In this document: positions 1-7,461 of the stretch, piece by piece | Position numbering within the stretch: the first letter of the stretch is position 1 | Layout of the letters: each line of letters starts with the position of its first letter | Translations under genes and position numbers: made by a program | DNA from: Puniceicoccaceae bacterium 5H | GTDB taxonomy: Bacteria > Verrucomicrobiota > Verrucomicrobiia > Opitutales > Oceanipulchritudinaceae | NCBI GenBank assembly: GCA_009772895.1 | Contig: WOUP01000001.1 | Span: 62,001-126,000, forward strand | DNA: 64,000 bases | Reading direction: 5' to 3' | Notes under the pieces: model-generated | The model's input: only the letters and a program-made list of their open reading frames with translations | Told to the model about the DNA's origin: nothing | Databases searched by the model: none

Positions 1-1265
1 ACCTTCAGGGCCTCCTCCATCGCGGCGATGCCTTCATCGATCTGGTTCAGGCGAAAGTGCATTTGAGCGATCTGGATGTAGGCACTAACTTCGGTGGGGC
101 GCAGGTCGCGGGACTTTTCAAACGCCTGCAGGGCGGCGGCAAAGTGGCCATCGTCGGCCAGCAGTTTACCCTTGTACATGAGCAGCGGCGGCGATTCCGG
201 ATTGTAGGACAAGCCTTTCCAAACGGCGTCTTCAGCTTCCTGCTCCAGGCCGCGCTCATGCAGAAATTGCGACATGTAGCTCCAATTGTCGGAGTCCTCG
301 GGCTCCAGTTCCGCTGCCTTGCGAAATTGACTCAGCGCCTTTTCGTCCTCTCCCATGGATGAGAGGTGCATCGCCAGTTCGCGGTGGAGCTGGGCGTTTT
401 GCGGATCCAGACTCAGTGCGCGCTGGAACAGTTTGAGGGCCAATTCGCGATTGCCGGCGGCTCGCACTGACGAAGCGGAGACGCGCAGCTGGTAAACATC
501 GTAGCTATAGAGCGCCAGCTCGTCCGTCCAGGGGTCGCTGTATTCGCCTCCTGCGGGATTGGCTGCCGTTTCGCGCCGTGCCTCGGCCGCTTGCTCGGGT
601 AGTTCGAGCCGGTCGTAAACGCTGGAGAGTGCGGACCAGGCCGTGCCGTCTGTTGGATCGTTTGCGACGGCCTGCTCCAGATCTTTCCGCGCTTGCGCCC
701 AGTCCTCGTCCCGCATGGCGATACGGGCGAGCCCTACCAAGGCTGGCCCATTCTGGGGGGCGATTTTCAAGGCCGCCGCATAGGCCTCGCGAGCCGCTTG
801 CAGTTCGTTTTGGGCGACATGGATCTTCGCGATGCGCAGTTGGGCCGGGGCATAAGCCGGCGCCAGCTCCACCACCGTCTGCAAGACGCCGAGGGCGGCT
901 TCGAAGTCGCTCTGCGATTCGTAGAGCGCGGCCAGCCGATACCAATGCTTCGCGTCGCCGCGCAGCTCGATCAGGCCTTCCAACGCCGTCTCGGCGGGGT
1001 CCAGTTGCCAGTTGGCCTGGTAGACGGCGGCCAGCTCGTCGAGAGCTTCGACTGGATCGGGGCCATTGAGGGCGCGGTCGGTGGCATCTTCCAGGCGCGC
1101 TTGCAGGAGATCGTTGTTGAGGCTGGCGGTCGGCACCTCCGGCACATAAGCCCGAATTTGAGCCTTTTGACTGTTTCGCAGCCACCCGTAGCCGGCACCA
1201 CCGGCCACAGCGATGAGCACGACGATCACAGCAACGATTTTCCAGCGCGCACCTTGTTGATTCAT
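1..1265 (-). CDS. Membrane-anchored TPR protein (3' part beyond window)
   Basis: The reading frame opens at the ATG at 1265-1263 and stays open to the window edge, giving at least 421 residues with the C-terminus missing. Residues about 8-28 form a hydrophobic N-terminal anchor after a short positively charged start, so the rest probably lies in the periplasm. It is followed by many TPR-like helical repeats; one visible unit reads IAKIHVAQNELQAAREAY and the last reads IAAMEEALKV. TPR proteins of this kind are protein-protein scaffolds, and no catalytic domain is visible in the part seen. It is transcribed divergently from the HhH-GPD gene at 1431. It could continue into an enzyme domain beyond position 1, so no function is assigned. 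Confidence 0.8.
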   Translation of the reverse strand, partial: MNQQGARWKIVAVIVVLIAVAGGAGYGWLRNSQKAQIRAYVPEVPTASLNNDLLQARLEDATDRALNGPDPVEALDELAAVYQANWQLDPAETALEGLIELRGDAKHWYRLAALYESQSDFEAALGVLQTVVELAPAYAPAQLRIAKIHVAQNELQAAREAYAAALKIAPQNGPALVGLARIAMRDEDWAQARKDLEQAVANDPTDGTAWSALSSVYDRLELPEQAAEARRETAANPAGGEYSDPWTDELALYSYDVYQLRVSASSVRAAGNRELALKLFQRALSLDPQNAQLHRELAMHLSSMGEDEKALSQFRKAAELEPEDSDNWSYMSQFLHERGLEQEAEDAVWKGLSYNPESPPLLMYKGKLLADDGHFAAALQAFEKSRDLRPTEVSAYIQIAQMHFRLNQIDEGIAAMEEALK

Positions 1266-1430
1266 TCCTGAAGCGGGGATCTAGTGGGGGTAAGGAAGGA
1301 GTCGGGAGCTGGCTCAGCCTCCGGCCTGTTGCATGTGTAGCATTCTTGTGTCGTCAGCTACAATCAAATCTTGCCCTTTTGCCGGGGTGCAGGCGGTTGC
1401 GCGGGCTGGAGTGCGGGACTATCTTGAGCG

Positions 1431-2081
1431 GTGACCCAGGACAAAAAACTGATGGGTGAACTGCTGGATCGCTACGGGCAGACATATGCGGAGGAGATCG
1501 GCATTCGCCTCGACGACTACCCAGCTTCGCTGTTCCAACTGCTGACGGCGGCGCTTTTGTTCAGCGCGCGGATCGGTGCCCCGCAGGCGGTCAGGGCGGC
1601 TCGTGCGCTCCTGGATGCGGGGCTTACCACGCCGGACAAGATGGCAGCGGCGACGTGGGAGCATCGCGTGAAGATCCTGAACGAAAACGGGTATGCCCGC
1701 TACGACGAAAGCACTGCGCGCATGTTGGCCGATACCTGCGATATTCTGCAGGAGCAGTATGGAGGCGACTTGCGCAAACTGCATCAGCAGGCCGGAGGCG
1801 ACGTCGATGTGCTACGCAAGCACCTGCAGGCGTTCAAGGGCATCGGTGCGACCGGCTCGGGTATATTCCTGCGTGAAGCGCAGGCGGTGTGGACCGATGT
1901 GGCGCCTTTCGTGGATCAAAAGGCGGCCAAGGCCGCGCAAAAACTGGGACTGTCGGGGGATCCTCAGCAGCTGTTCAAGCAGGTGGAGGAGAAGCCGCTG
2001 CAGATGGCGCGACTCGTGGCGGCGCTCGTCCGAGTCGACCTCGCGAACGACATAGACTCGCTCAAGCCGGACGCACGTTAG
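1431..2081 (+). CDS. HhH-GPD (endonuclease III-like) protein lacking the catalytic lysine
   Basis: A 216-residue protein resembling the endonuclease III / DNA glycosylase superfamily: an N-terminal helical domain (LLTAALLFSARIGAPQAV), a helix-hairpin-helix around residues 134-146 (FKGIGATGSGIF), then APFVD. The VD motif matches the conserved catalytic Asp. The Lys of bifunctional enzymes (LPGVGRKTA) is replaced by ATG, and the C-terminal four-cysteine Fe-S loop is missing. A monofunctional glycosylase or a non-catalytic DNA-binding relative is more likely than true Nth. Start: the GTG at 1431 gives the longest product; an ATG at 1452 is an alternative. The gene ends tail-to-tail with the VOC gene, overlapping it by 4 bases. 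Confidence 0.7.
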   Translation: MTQDKKLMGELLDRYGQTYAEEIGIRLDDYPASLFQLLTAALLFSARIGAPQAVRAARALLDAGLTTPDKMAAATWEHRVKILNENGYARYDESTARMLADTCDILQEQYGGDLRKLHQQAGGDVDVLRKHLQAFKGIGATGSGIFLREAQAVWTDVAPFVDQKAAKAAQKLGLSGDPQQLFKQVEEKPLQMARLVAALVRVDLANDIDSLKPDAR

Positions 2082-2515
2082 TCCATCGAAACCGCCTGGC
2101 CGGTGAACTGGCAGCTGTCCTTGGTGTATTCCTGGAACTCGACGCCCATGCCGTTCGGATCCTTGACCCAGAATTGGTAGGTATTGTCCTTGGGCATGAT
2201 GATCTCGCCCGGGGCGTAGCCAGCGTCGAGCAGCTTCTGCCGCGTCGCCTTGAGGTCTTCGCATTCCAGGCAGAAGTGGAAGAGCACGTGGCTGCCGTTG
2301 TCCGCTTCGATCTTGTCCTCGTAGAAGACTTCGATGAATTGCGCTTCGGCGACCTGAAAATAAAAGCCGACAACCTCACCTTTGCGAAAGAAGTCGAAAA
2401 CGTGGGTGAAGCCGAGCACGTCGCAGTAAAACTGGCGAGTCGCCGCTAGATCAGAAGTGCGCAGGCAGACGTGAGCAAGGCGTTTGACCAGGGATGGGGA
2501 TGAGGAGGTAGACAT
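2078..2515 (-). CDS. VOC-family (glyoxalase I-like) protein
   Basis: A 145-residue single-domain vicinal-oxygen-chelate protein. It shows the beta-alpha-beta-beta-beta duplication of glyoxalase I: an N-terminal LAHVCLRTSDL with the first metal-ligand His, VLFHFCLECEDL opening the second half, and VKDPNGMGVEFQEY with a Glu at the last ligand position. A lactoylglutathione-lyase-like activity is plausible, but VOC substrates cannot be read from sequence. The ATG at 2515 puts the first strand at the usual distance from the N-terminus. It is the last gene of a probable lexA - methyltransferase - VOC operon, 44 bases after the methyltransferase stop. Confidence 0.8.
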   Translation of the reverse strand: MSTSSSPSLVKRLAHVCLRTSDLAATRQFYCDVLGFTHVFDFFRKGEVVGFYFQVAEAQFIEVFYEDKIEADNGSHVLFHFCLECEDLKATRQKLLDAGYAPGEIIMPKDNTYQFWVKDPNGMGVEFQEYTKDSCQFTGQAVSMD

Positions 2516-2559
2516 GGCATCAGCTTGAGTGGAGAAAGTGCTGAGGGCAAGGAGCGCGC

Positions 2560-3492
2560 TCAAGTTTTCTGGGGCGTGGAATTGCGCTCCCAGAAAACCT
2601 GGGCGGCATAGCCTTGGATGCTCGGTTGTCTGGGTGCTCTTTCGAGCCGCTTTTGGGCGAGCAGACAATACTCGGGGTCTTGCTCGATGCCGAGCACGTT
2701 GCGCCCGAGCTTGCGGCCGACGACGGCCGTCGTGCCGCTGCCCAGAAACGGGTCGAGGATCCAGCCTCCGTCCGGACAGCTTGCGAGGATCAGCTTGGCC
2801 AGCAGCTTTTCGCTCTTCTGTGTCGGATGGTCCGTATTTTCCGGCATCGACCAGAATGGGATCGTGATGTCGGTCCACACATTCGAAGGATGGGTGTCGC
2901 GAAACTTGCCGTTGGCGGAGTGATTCCAGTCCTTGGGTTGGCCGGCGGCATCCCGGTAAGGGGCGACCACCCGGCGGCGCAGCTTGACGGATTCGAGATC
3001 GAAATAGTAATCAGGACCGCAAGTGCAAAACCAGATGTCTTCGGTGCAGTTCTTCCAGTTGCGGGCGGCACCGCGGCCTTTTTCACGCTCCCAGGTGATG
3101 CGGTTGCGCACCTGAAAGTGTCGACTCGCGACCTCGTAAATGGAGTGAGACGTCAGCCAGTCTCCGCAGATATAAACCGTGGCGTGCGCCTTAAGCAGCG
3201 GCTTGAGTGGCAAGATGATATGTTCCAGCCACGCTGTGTAATCCGTTACGCCCTGCTTCCCGTATTTGAGCCCATTGAAATTCTTCGGCAGGTTGTAGGG
3301 CGGGTCGAGGATCAGCAGGTCAAAGCTCGCTTCGGGTAGAATGGAGGCTATCTGCTGAAAATCTGCCTGCACGACGCCGGGCTTGAGCCCTTGGCGGAGC
3401 GCATCAACTCCGAGTAGCTGGCCGGGCAGGCGTTCCCGGTCGGCGTCGGAGAGCGTGAGGGTGCGGTTGCGAGGAGCGCGTGTCTTTTCCAT
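2560..3492 (-). CDS. DNA adenine-type methyltransferase (beta-class)
   Basis: A 310-residue SAM-dependent DNA methyltransferase. The catalytic motif DPPY (residues 63-66) comes first and the SAM-binding motif DPFLGSGTT near residue 250 comes last, which is the beta-class order (as in CcrM and HinfI-type enzymes); DPPY fits N6-adenine methylation, though N4-cytosine cannot be excluded. Nearby motifs include TWEREKGRG and NVWTDI. No restriction endonuclease gene flanks it, so it looks like an orphan methylase. It starts 47 bases after the lexA stop on the same strand, so it may be co-transcribed with lexA and respond to DNA damage. Recognition sequence unknown. Confidence 0.85.
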   Translation of the reverse strand: MEKTRAPRNRTLTLSDADRERLPGQLLGVDALRQGLKPGVVQADFQQIASILPEASFDLLILDPPYNLPKNFNGLKYGKQGVTDYTAWLEHIILPLKPLLKAHATVYICGDWLTSHSIYEVASRHFQVRNRITWEREKGRGAARNWKNCTEDIWFCTCGPDYYFDLESVKLRRRVVAPYRDAAGQPKDWNHSANGKFRDTHPSNVWTDITIPFWSMPENTDHPTQKSEKLLAKLILASCPDGGWILDPFLGSGTTAVVGRKLGRNVLGIEQDPEYCLLAQKRLERAPRQPSIQGYAAQVFWERNSTPQKT

Positions 3493-3539
3493 GAACCCGC
3501 GGCAGGAGAACAGATACAGGATGGAGCGGCAAACTCGAT

Positions 3540-4175
3540 CTAGAGGTTGCGCACCACCGATTTGGCGATGCCCTGCACGACCAGTTCCGAAACGGGAAAG
3601 AGGGCAGGGTAGTTCTTGTTCTCGGCCTTGAGGTAGGGCGCCTTGCCCGGCAGCGAGATGAAGCGCTTCAAGGTCGTTTCGCCGTCGATCAGGGCCGCGA
3701 CGATGTCGTTGTGACGTGGCGGAGCCTGCTCGATGATGACCGTATCGCCGTCGAGGATACCCACGTCGATCATGCTTTCACCGCGCACCTTCAAGGCGAA
3801 GCAGCGACGGCTCCGGCGGATGCCCGCGCTCTCCACATCGATCTGCAGGCGACCGATCTCACCTGCGGGTTCGACGCCGTCGGGATAACCGGCGGCGATA
3901 TGGCCGTAAATGGGGATCTCGATCACATCCTCGGCCTCCTCAGGACGCTCTTCCTCGTCCAGGGCGAGGTTGATGCGAAACGTGCGCGCCTGACCCGGCA
4001 CGCGACTGATGTAGCCCTTGCGTTCCAAGGCCTTGATGTGCCCCATCACAGCATTGGTGCTTTTGAAGCCAAAGTGCTGTTCGATTTCTCGAAAGCTGGG
4101 CCAAGTGCCATGATCCTTCATGTGCACCTGGATATACCCAAGCACCTCCTGCTGCCGATAGGTGAGCTCCTTCAT
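3540..4175 (-). CDS. lexA: LexA repressor
   Basis: A 211-residue SOS repressor of normal length. Residues 1-65 are the winged-helix DNA-binding domain (LTYRQQEVLGYIQVHMKDHG, then PSFREIEQHFGFKSTNAVMG). The C-terminal S24 peptidase domain shows the Ala-Gly self-cleavage site in HIAAGYPDG, the nucleophile Ser in VRGESMIDVGI and the general-base Lys in TTLKRF. RecA-stimulated self-cleavage would derepress damage-response genes. The ATG at 4175 gives the canonical MKELTYRQ start. A perfect 14-bp palindrome lies 11 bases upstream and is the likely autoregulatory operator. Downstream are a methyltransferase and a VOC gene, not the usual imuAB/dnaE2 cassette. Confidence 0.95.
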   Translation of the reverse strand: MKELTYRQQEVLGYIQVHMKDHGTWPSFREIEQHFGFKSTNAVMGHIKALERKGYISRVPGQARTFRINLALDEEERPEEAEDVIEIPIYGHIAAGYPDGVEPAGEIGRLQIDVESAGIRRSRRCFALKVRGESMIDVGILDGDTVIIEQAPPRHNDIVAALIDGETTLKRFISLPGKAPYLKAENKNYPALFPVSELVVQGIAKSVVRNL

Positions 4176-4185
4176 AGTGATGCTT

Positions 4186-4199
4186 TGTATACGTATACA
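4186..4199. promoter_or_regulatory. Candidate LexA operator (14-bp perfect palindrome)
   Basis: TGTATACGTATACA is a perfect inverted repeat placed 11 bases upstream of the lexA start codon, the usual position for LexA autoregulation. It does not match the E. coli CTG-N10-CAG box or the GAAC-N4-GTTC type. The same palindrome was not noticed elsewhere in the window. Confidence 0.6.
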
Positions 4200-4252
4200 T
4201 CTCAACAGTGTCAAGATGTTTACCACTTCGTAAGCCGCTATACCTTTTGGAA

Positions 4253-4279
4253 TAAAGCTGGAGTCGCGCTCGTCGATTT
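4253..4279 (+). promoter_or_regulatory. Candidate sigma-28 promoter of the luxR pair
   Basis: TAAAGCTG, an 11-bp gap, then GTCGATTT. The -35 box matches 6 of 8 positions of TAAAGTTT, the spacing is the consensus 11, and the -10 box resembles the other sigma-28-like boxes in the window. It ends 18 bases before the ATG at 4297, and no Shine-Dalgarno is visible there. Confidence 0.45.
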
Positions 4280-4296
4280 GTAAAAAATCACTACAG

Positions 4297-4593
4297 ATGG
4301 ACGTGCCACCCCACCTTGAACTCAAAGACTTGCGCAAGGAAGTCGCGCAACGGCAGCGGCAGCTCGACGCCTGGGATCGCCTGGCCAAGGCGCTGATGGC
4401 TGGAGACGGGCCGGGAGCGGACCGCCTGAGTGGGCGTGAGCGGGAAGTTTTCGCCTGGCTCGAGCAGGGTAAGTCCAGCCAGGAGGTGGCCCGGGTGCTG
4501 GGAATCAGCCCGCGCACCGTCGAAAAGCACGTCCAGGCGATCTACAAAAAGCTGGGTGTGAGCCAGCGTCACGAGATCTGGCAGGGAAGATAA
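4297..4593 (+). CDS. Small LuxR-type DNA-binding protein
   Basis: A 98-residue protein: a short helical, charged N-terminus (about residues 6-35), then a full GerE/LuxR helix-turn-helix, LSGREREVFAWLEQGKSSQE followed by VARVLGISPRTVEKHVQAIYKKLGV. The diagnostic residues (SxRE, GxS, I/L-S-x-x-TVxxH, I-x-KLxV) are all present. There is no receiver or autoinducer domain, so it belongs with stand-alone LuxR regulators of the GerE kind, or acts with its neighbour. Its stop codon directly abuts the ATG of the next LuxR-type gene, with no spacer, indicating translational coupling. Confidence 0.85.
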   Translation: MDVPPHLELKDLRKEVAQRQRQLDAWDRLAKALMAGDGPGADRLSGREREVFAWLEQGKSSQEVARVLGISPRTVEKHVQAIYKKLGVSQRHEIWQGR

Positions 4594-5400
4594 ATGGGCT
4601 TTGAAGGCGTCAGAAGCGCGGATTGGAAGCGGATTCTCGAGCTGCAGCGGGCGATGGCGGACGCCCGGGATGTCGATATGGCGGCCCGCTGTCTTGCACT
4701 GCACATTACGCAGGTGGTCGACAACGAGTATCCGGGGTTGAACCTCTTTACGCTGCAGCCCGATGGCGGTCTGTTGATGGACCGCTGGTACAGCACGCCC
4801 AGTCTGGCTTCGGCTCTGGACGATTACCTCGAGCCGATCAACGCCTATATGGAAGAACACCCCGTGCTGGTGCATGCCTCAATGGAGGCTACGCTCATGC
4901 GCCCGCTGTCGATGTCCGACTGTTGCAGCCAGCGTCAGCTCTACCGGACGGGTTTGTATCGGGAAGCCTACTGCCATCTGGCCGGCAATTATCAGGTGAT
5001 CTTTACACTCGGCCATTTCGACGGCCACCTGCAGGTGCTCTCGATCAATCGCTCGGCGCGGGACTTCAGTGCGGGGGAACGTCAGACGCTGCATCTTTGC
5101 TGTCTGGCCGCCCGGGAAGCCTTGAGTCTGCTCGACCAGCGGCAGTCTCTACGCTCGCGGATCCTCCAGATCCAGCAGCAACTGGGGCTGCCTTTCGGAG
5201 ACGAGGTGCTCAACGGCTTGTCTCTGACCGATTTGAATCTGCTTGCAGCCTTGGCGGAAGGAGGCTCATTGCGACAGATCGCGGCGAGGCAAGGGGTCGG
5301 CTACGGCACGTTGCGAAATCGCTGTGCGGCGCTCTATGAGAAGGTAGGGCTGGAGTCGCGAGCACAACTCATGGCTTCCCTGCGACCGCAGAATACGTAG
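4594..5400 (+). CDS. LuxR-type regulator with GAF-like sensor domain
   Basis: A 268-residue protein. Residues about 10-185 look like a GAF/PAS-type ligand domain (LHITQVVDNEYPGLNLFTLQ at the front, YQVIFTLGHF and ERQTLHLCCLAAREAL further on), with a CC pair in MSDCCSQRQLY. The last 65 residues form a divergent LuxR-like helix-turn-helix: LSLTDLNLLAALAEGGSLRQ, then IAARQGVGYGTLRNRCAALY and EKVGLESRAQLMASL. The ligand is unknown. It starts immediately after the stop of the smaller LuxR gene, so both are probably made from one transcript; the pair may have arisen by duplication. Confidence 0.75.
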   Translation: MGFEGVRSADWKRILELQRAMADARDVDMAARCLALHITQVVDNEYPGLNLFTLQPDGGLLMDRWYSTPSLASALDDYLEPINAYMEEHPVLVHASMEATLMRPLSMSDCCSQRQLYRTGLYREAYCHLAGNYQVIFTLGHFDGHLQVLSINRSARDFSAGERQTLHLCCLAAREALSLLDQRQSLRSRILQIQQQLGLPFGDEVLNGLSLTDLNLLAALAEGGSLRQIAARQGVGYGTLRNRCAALYEKVGLESRAQLMASLRPQNT

Positions 5401-5444
5401 TTTGTCACCTTACCCCGGCTGCCAATTTTTGCTATTATGCCAGT

Positions 5445-5535
5445 ATCAGGTCCAAGGGGAGTTCCCCGACCTGGGTTCCTGTTTGCATTCCATGGTGGCC
5501 GACGAGTTTGTTCCGACTCGTCGGCTTCTTTTTTG
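5445..5535 (+). ncRNA. Candidate small RNA ending in an intrinsic terminator
   Basis: A -10-like TATTAT at 5433-5438 (with a weak TTACCC 17 bp upstream) precedes a roughly 90-nt segment. The segment holds one hairpin (CAGGTC at 5447-5452 paired with GACCTG at 5468-5473, with GGGGA/TCCCC inside) and then the strong terminator hairpin at 5498-5533. No convincing ORF is present. It could equally be the 3' untranslated region of the luxR gene ending at 5400. Not assigned to a known RNA family. Confidence 0.3.
5498..5533 (+). terminator. Intrinsic terminator
   Basis: A 10-bp perfect stem GCCGACGAGT / ACTCGTCGGC with an 8-nt loop, followed by TTCTTTTTT. It points in the + direction, so it ends the luxR-pair transcript and/or the small-RNA candidate. 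The ccsA gene on the other strand ends at 5551. Confidence 0.8.
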
Positions 5536-5550
5536 GAGATGCGGAGAAGA

Positions 5551-7461
5551 CTAGGTGAGGCGCACCGGGTGTTCCGGGCGCGGGCGAATGAACGAAGCGA
5601 GCACAATCAGGATAATCTGGCTGGCGATGAAATACATCAGGTTCCAGAAGGCCTTGTCCATAAACCCGTAGCTGTGCAGGCCGACGCCAAGCATGTTGGT
5701 GCCGAACCAACTCCACGCGGTGATGATGTTGCCCACTAGGGCCATCTGCATAAAGCCGGTGGGCCCGACGAGGCGCCCCCAGCGCGCGTGCAGCATGGTG
5801 GCGGTCCACAGGACGATCATCAGGGCGCCATTCTCCTTCGGATCCCAGCCCCAGAAGCGGCCCCAGCTCTGGTCGGCCCAGATACCGCCGAGCACGGTGC
5901 CGGTGAAGCTGAAGAGCAGCGCAAAGCCTGTCACGCCATAGACCATGCCCCGCAGCGCCTTTTCTGAACGCGGGTCGAGCCGCCCCGGGATGCGTGCGAG
6001 CACGAGGTATATGATCGCCAGAAAGCCGGCCAGAAAGGTCGCAGAATAGCCGATCGTTACCGTGGGGACGTGGGTGGCGAGCCAGAAATTGCTGTCCAGC
6101 ACCGCCCGCATCGGTCCCATCGTGTCGCCCTCCTGCTTGGTGAGGTGAGCGGCAATGATGAGGGTGGCGTAGCCGATAGCTGAACCGGCGGCGGAAGCAA
6201 AGCCGTAGCGGAACCGGTCTTCGATGAACCAGCAAAGCAGGATCACGAACCAGCCGATAAAGATGGCCGACGAATAGAGCGAGGTGACGGGTGGCCGTTC
6301 CTGGATGTAGATGCGAGCGCCGAGGCCGTAGGTGTGCATCAGGAAGGCCACGATCATCAGGATGTAGGCGGCGGGACGCAGCGTCTTGGGCATGAAGACC
6401 CAACTGAGCGCGGCGATGATGAAGGCCAGCAGATAGACGATCTCGCTGAAGAGGAAGGGATTCAGGCGGTTGAGGAAAAACTCGAACTGGACCTTGCCGC
6501 CCGAGCTGCCCAGCTTGTCCCGATACTGCTCATTGATGATACGGACCTGGCTGTCGAACTGCTCGACGCTGTGGTTTTTGTAAGCCCGGGCCACGACCGC
6601 CCACTGCATGACGCTGCCGGGGAGGCGTTCGCCTTCGAGGGCCGCCAGCATGACCCCGCCAAGGCTGCGCCAGCTGTCGGCCTTGACGTCGGCCGAAGAG
6701 GGCACATCCCCTTCGCGCTGGACGGGCGCCCCGCTGGCGTTGCGCGCGGGGAAGGCCTGGATCAGCTGCTGGTTGGCGAGTTGACTGTAGTAGATTTGCA
6801 GGGCTTGGCGCATCTGCTGCACGCTCACCGCCAGGTTTTCGTCCGCGGGGGCATGATCCTTGGCGCGTCCCAGCCCCTGCACCAATTCGTAGATCGAGGA
6901 TGGGTTGGGGAAGTCCTCGTTGAGCGGCGGCATCAGCGGTGGCGTTACCACCTGACCGGAAAGCGAATCGTAGATGTGCAGCGCGTTCTGGAGCTTGGCC
7001 AGGCCCTTCTGGTAGGCGTCGCGTTGCTGGGCCTCCGGGGCGATCAGCTCGAACTGCTCCTGCAAGGTCTGCATGTGGGGCATGATGTCGAGCAGGGAGA
7101 AATACTTCTTCTTGTCTCCTTCGGCGTGGAGGATGCCCTTGATATCCGGGTGATCGATGCGGAAGATGGTGGCCTCGGCGGCTTTGGCCGGATCGAACCA
7201 CAAGTCGGCCAGCCAGTTGAGGGCTTCGCGTCGCTCGCCCTCCGCGTTGGTGTAGTGATCCTTCTGCGCCATCAGCACCATGTTGATGCGCGCGACGCTG
7301 TCGATCGGCATGATGCGGCCGCTCGACTGCACCGGGATGGCGCCGAAGCCGGTCAGGTTCAAGTCCGAGTGGTAGTCCACCGGTTTGAAGTGGCGCACGA
7401 GCAGGGCCCCGACAAGCAGGGCGAGCGCAGCGTAAAAGACGTAACGGACGGAGAACTTCAT
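5551..7461 (-). CDS. ccsA: Cytochrome c assembly protein CcsA/ResC
   Basis: A 636-residue System II cytochrome c biogenesis protein. Residues about 7-24 are a signal anchor, 25-345 form a large extracytoplasmic domain, and the C-terminal 290 residues form a multi-helix membrane domain carrying the tryptophan-rich WWD-type heme signature (ADQSWGRFWGWDPKENGAL), with conserved His residues in flanking helices (for example MLHARWGRLV and FLMHTYG). CcsA and ResB together carry heme across the membrane and attach it to apocytochrome c. The long N-terminal domain is larger than in typical CcsA. Its ATG overlaps the resB stop by 4 bases (ATGA), so the two are translationally coupled. Confidence 0.9.
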   Translation of the reverse strand: MKFSVRYVFYAALALLVGALLVRHFKPVDYHSDLNLTGFGAIPVQSSGRIMPIDSVARINMVLMAQKDHYTNAEGERREALNWLADLWFDPAKAAEATIFRIDHPDIKGILHAEGDKKKYFSLLDIMPHMQTLQEQFELIAPEAQQRDAYQKGLAKLQNALHIYDSLSGQVVTPPLMPPLNEDFPNPSSIYELVQGLGRAKDHAPADENLAVSVQQMRQALQIYYSQLANQQLIQAFPARNASGAPVQREGDVPSSADVKADSWRSLGGVMLAALEGERLPGSVMQWAVVARAYKNHSVEQFDSQVRIINEQYRDKLGSSGGKVQFEFFLNRLNPFLFSEIVYLLAFIIAALSWVFMPKTLRPAAYILMIVAFLMHTYGLGARIYIQERPPVTSLYSSAIFIGWFVILLCWFIEDRFRYGFASAAGSAIGYATLIIAAHLTKQEGDTMGPMRAVLDSNFWLATHVPTVTIGYSATFLAGFLAIIYLVLARIPGRLDPRSEKALRGMVYGVTGFALLFSFTGTVLGGIWADQSWGRFWGWDPKENGALMIVLWTATMLHARWGRLVGPTGFMQMALVGNIITAWSWFGTNMLGVGLHSYGFMDKAFWNLMYFIASQIILIVLASFIRPRPEHPVRLT

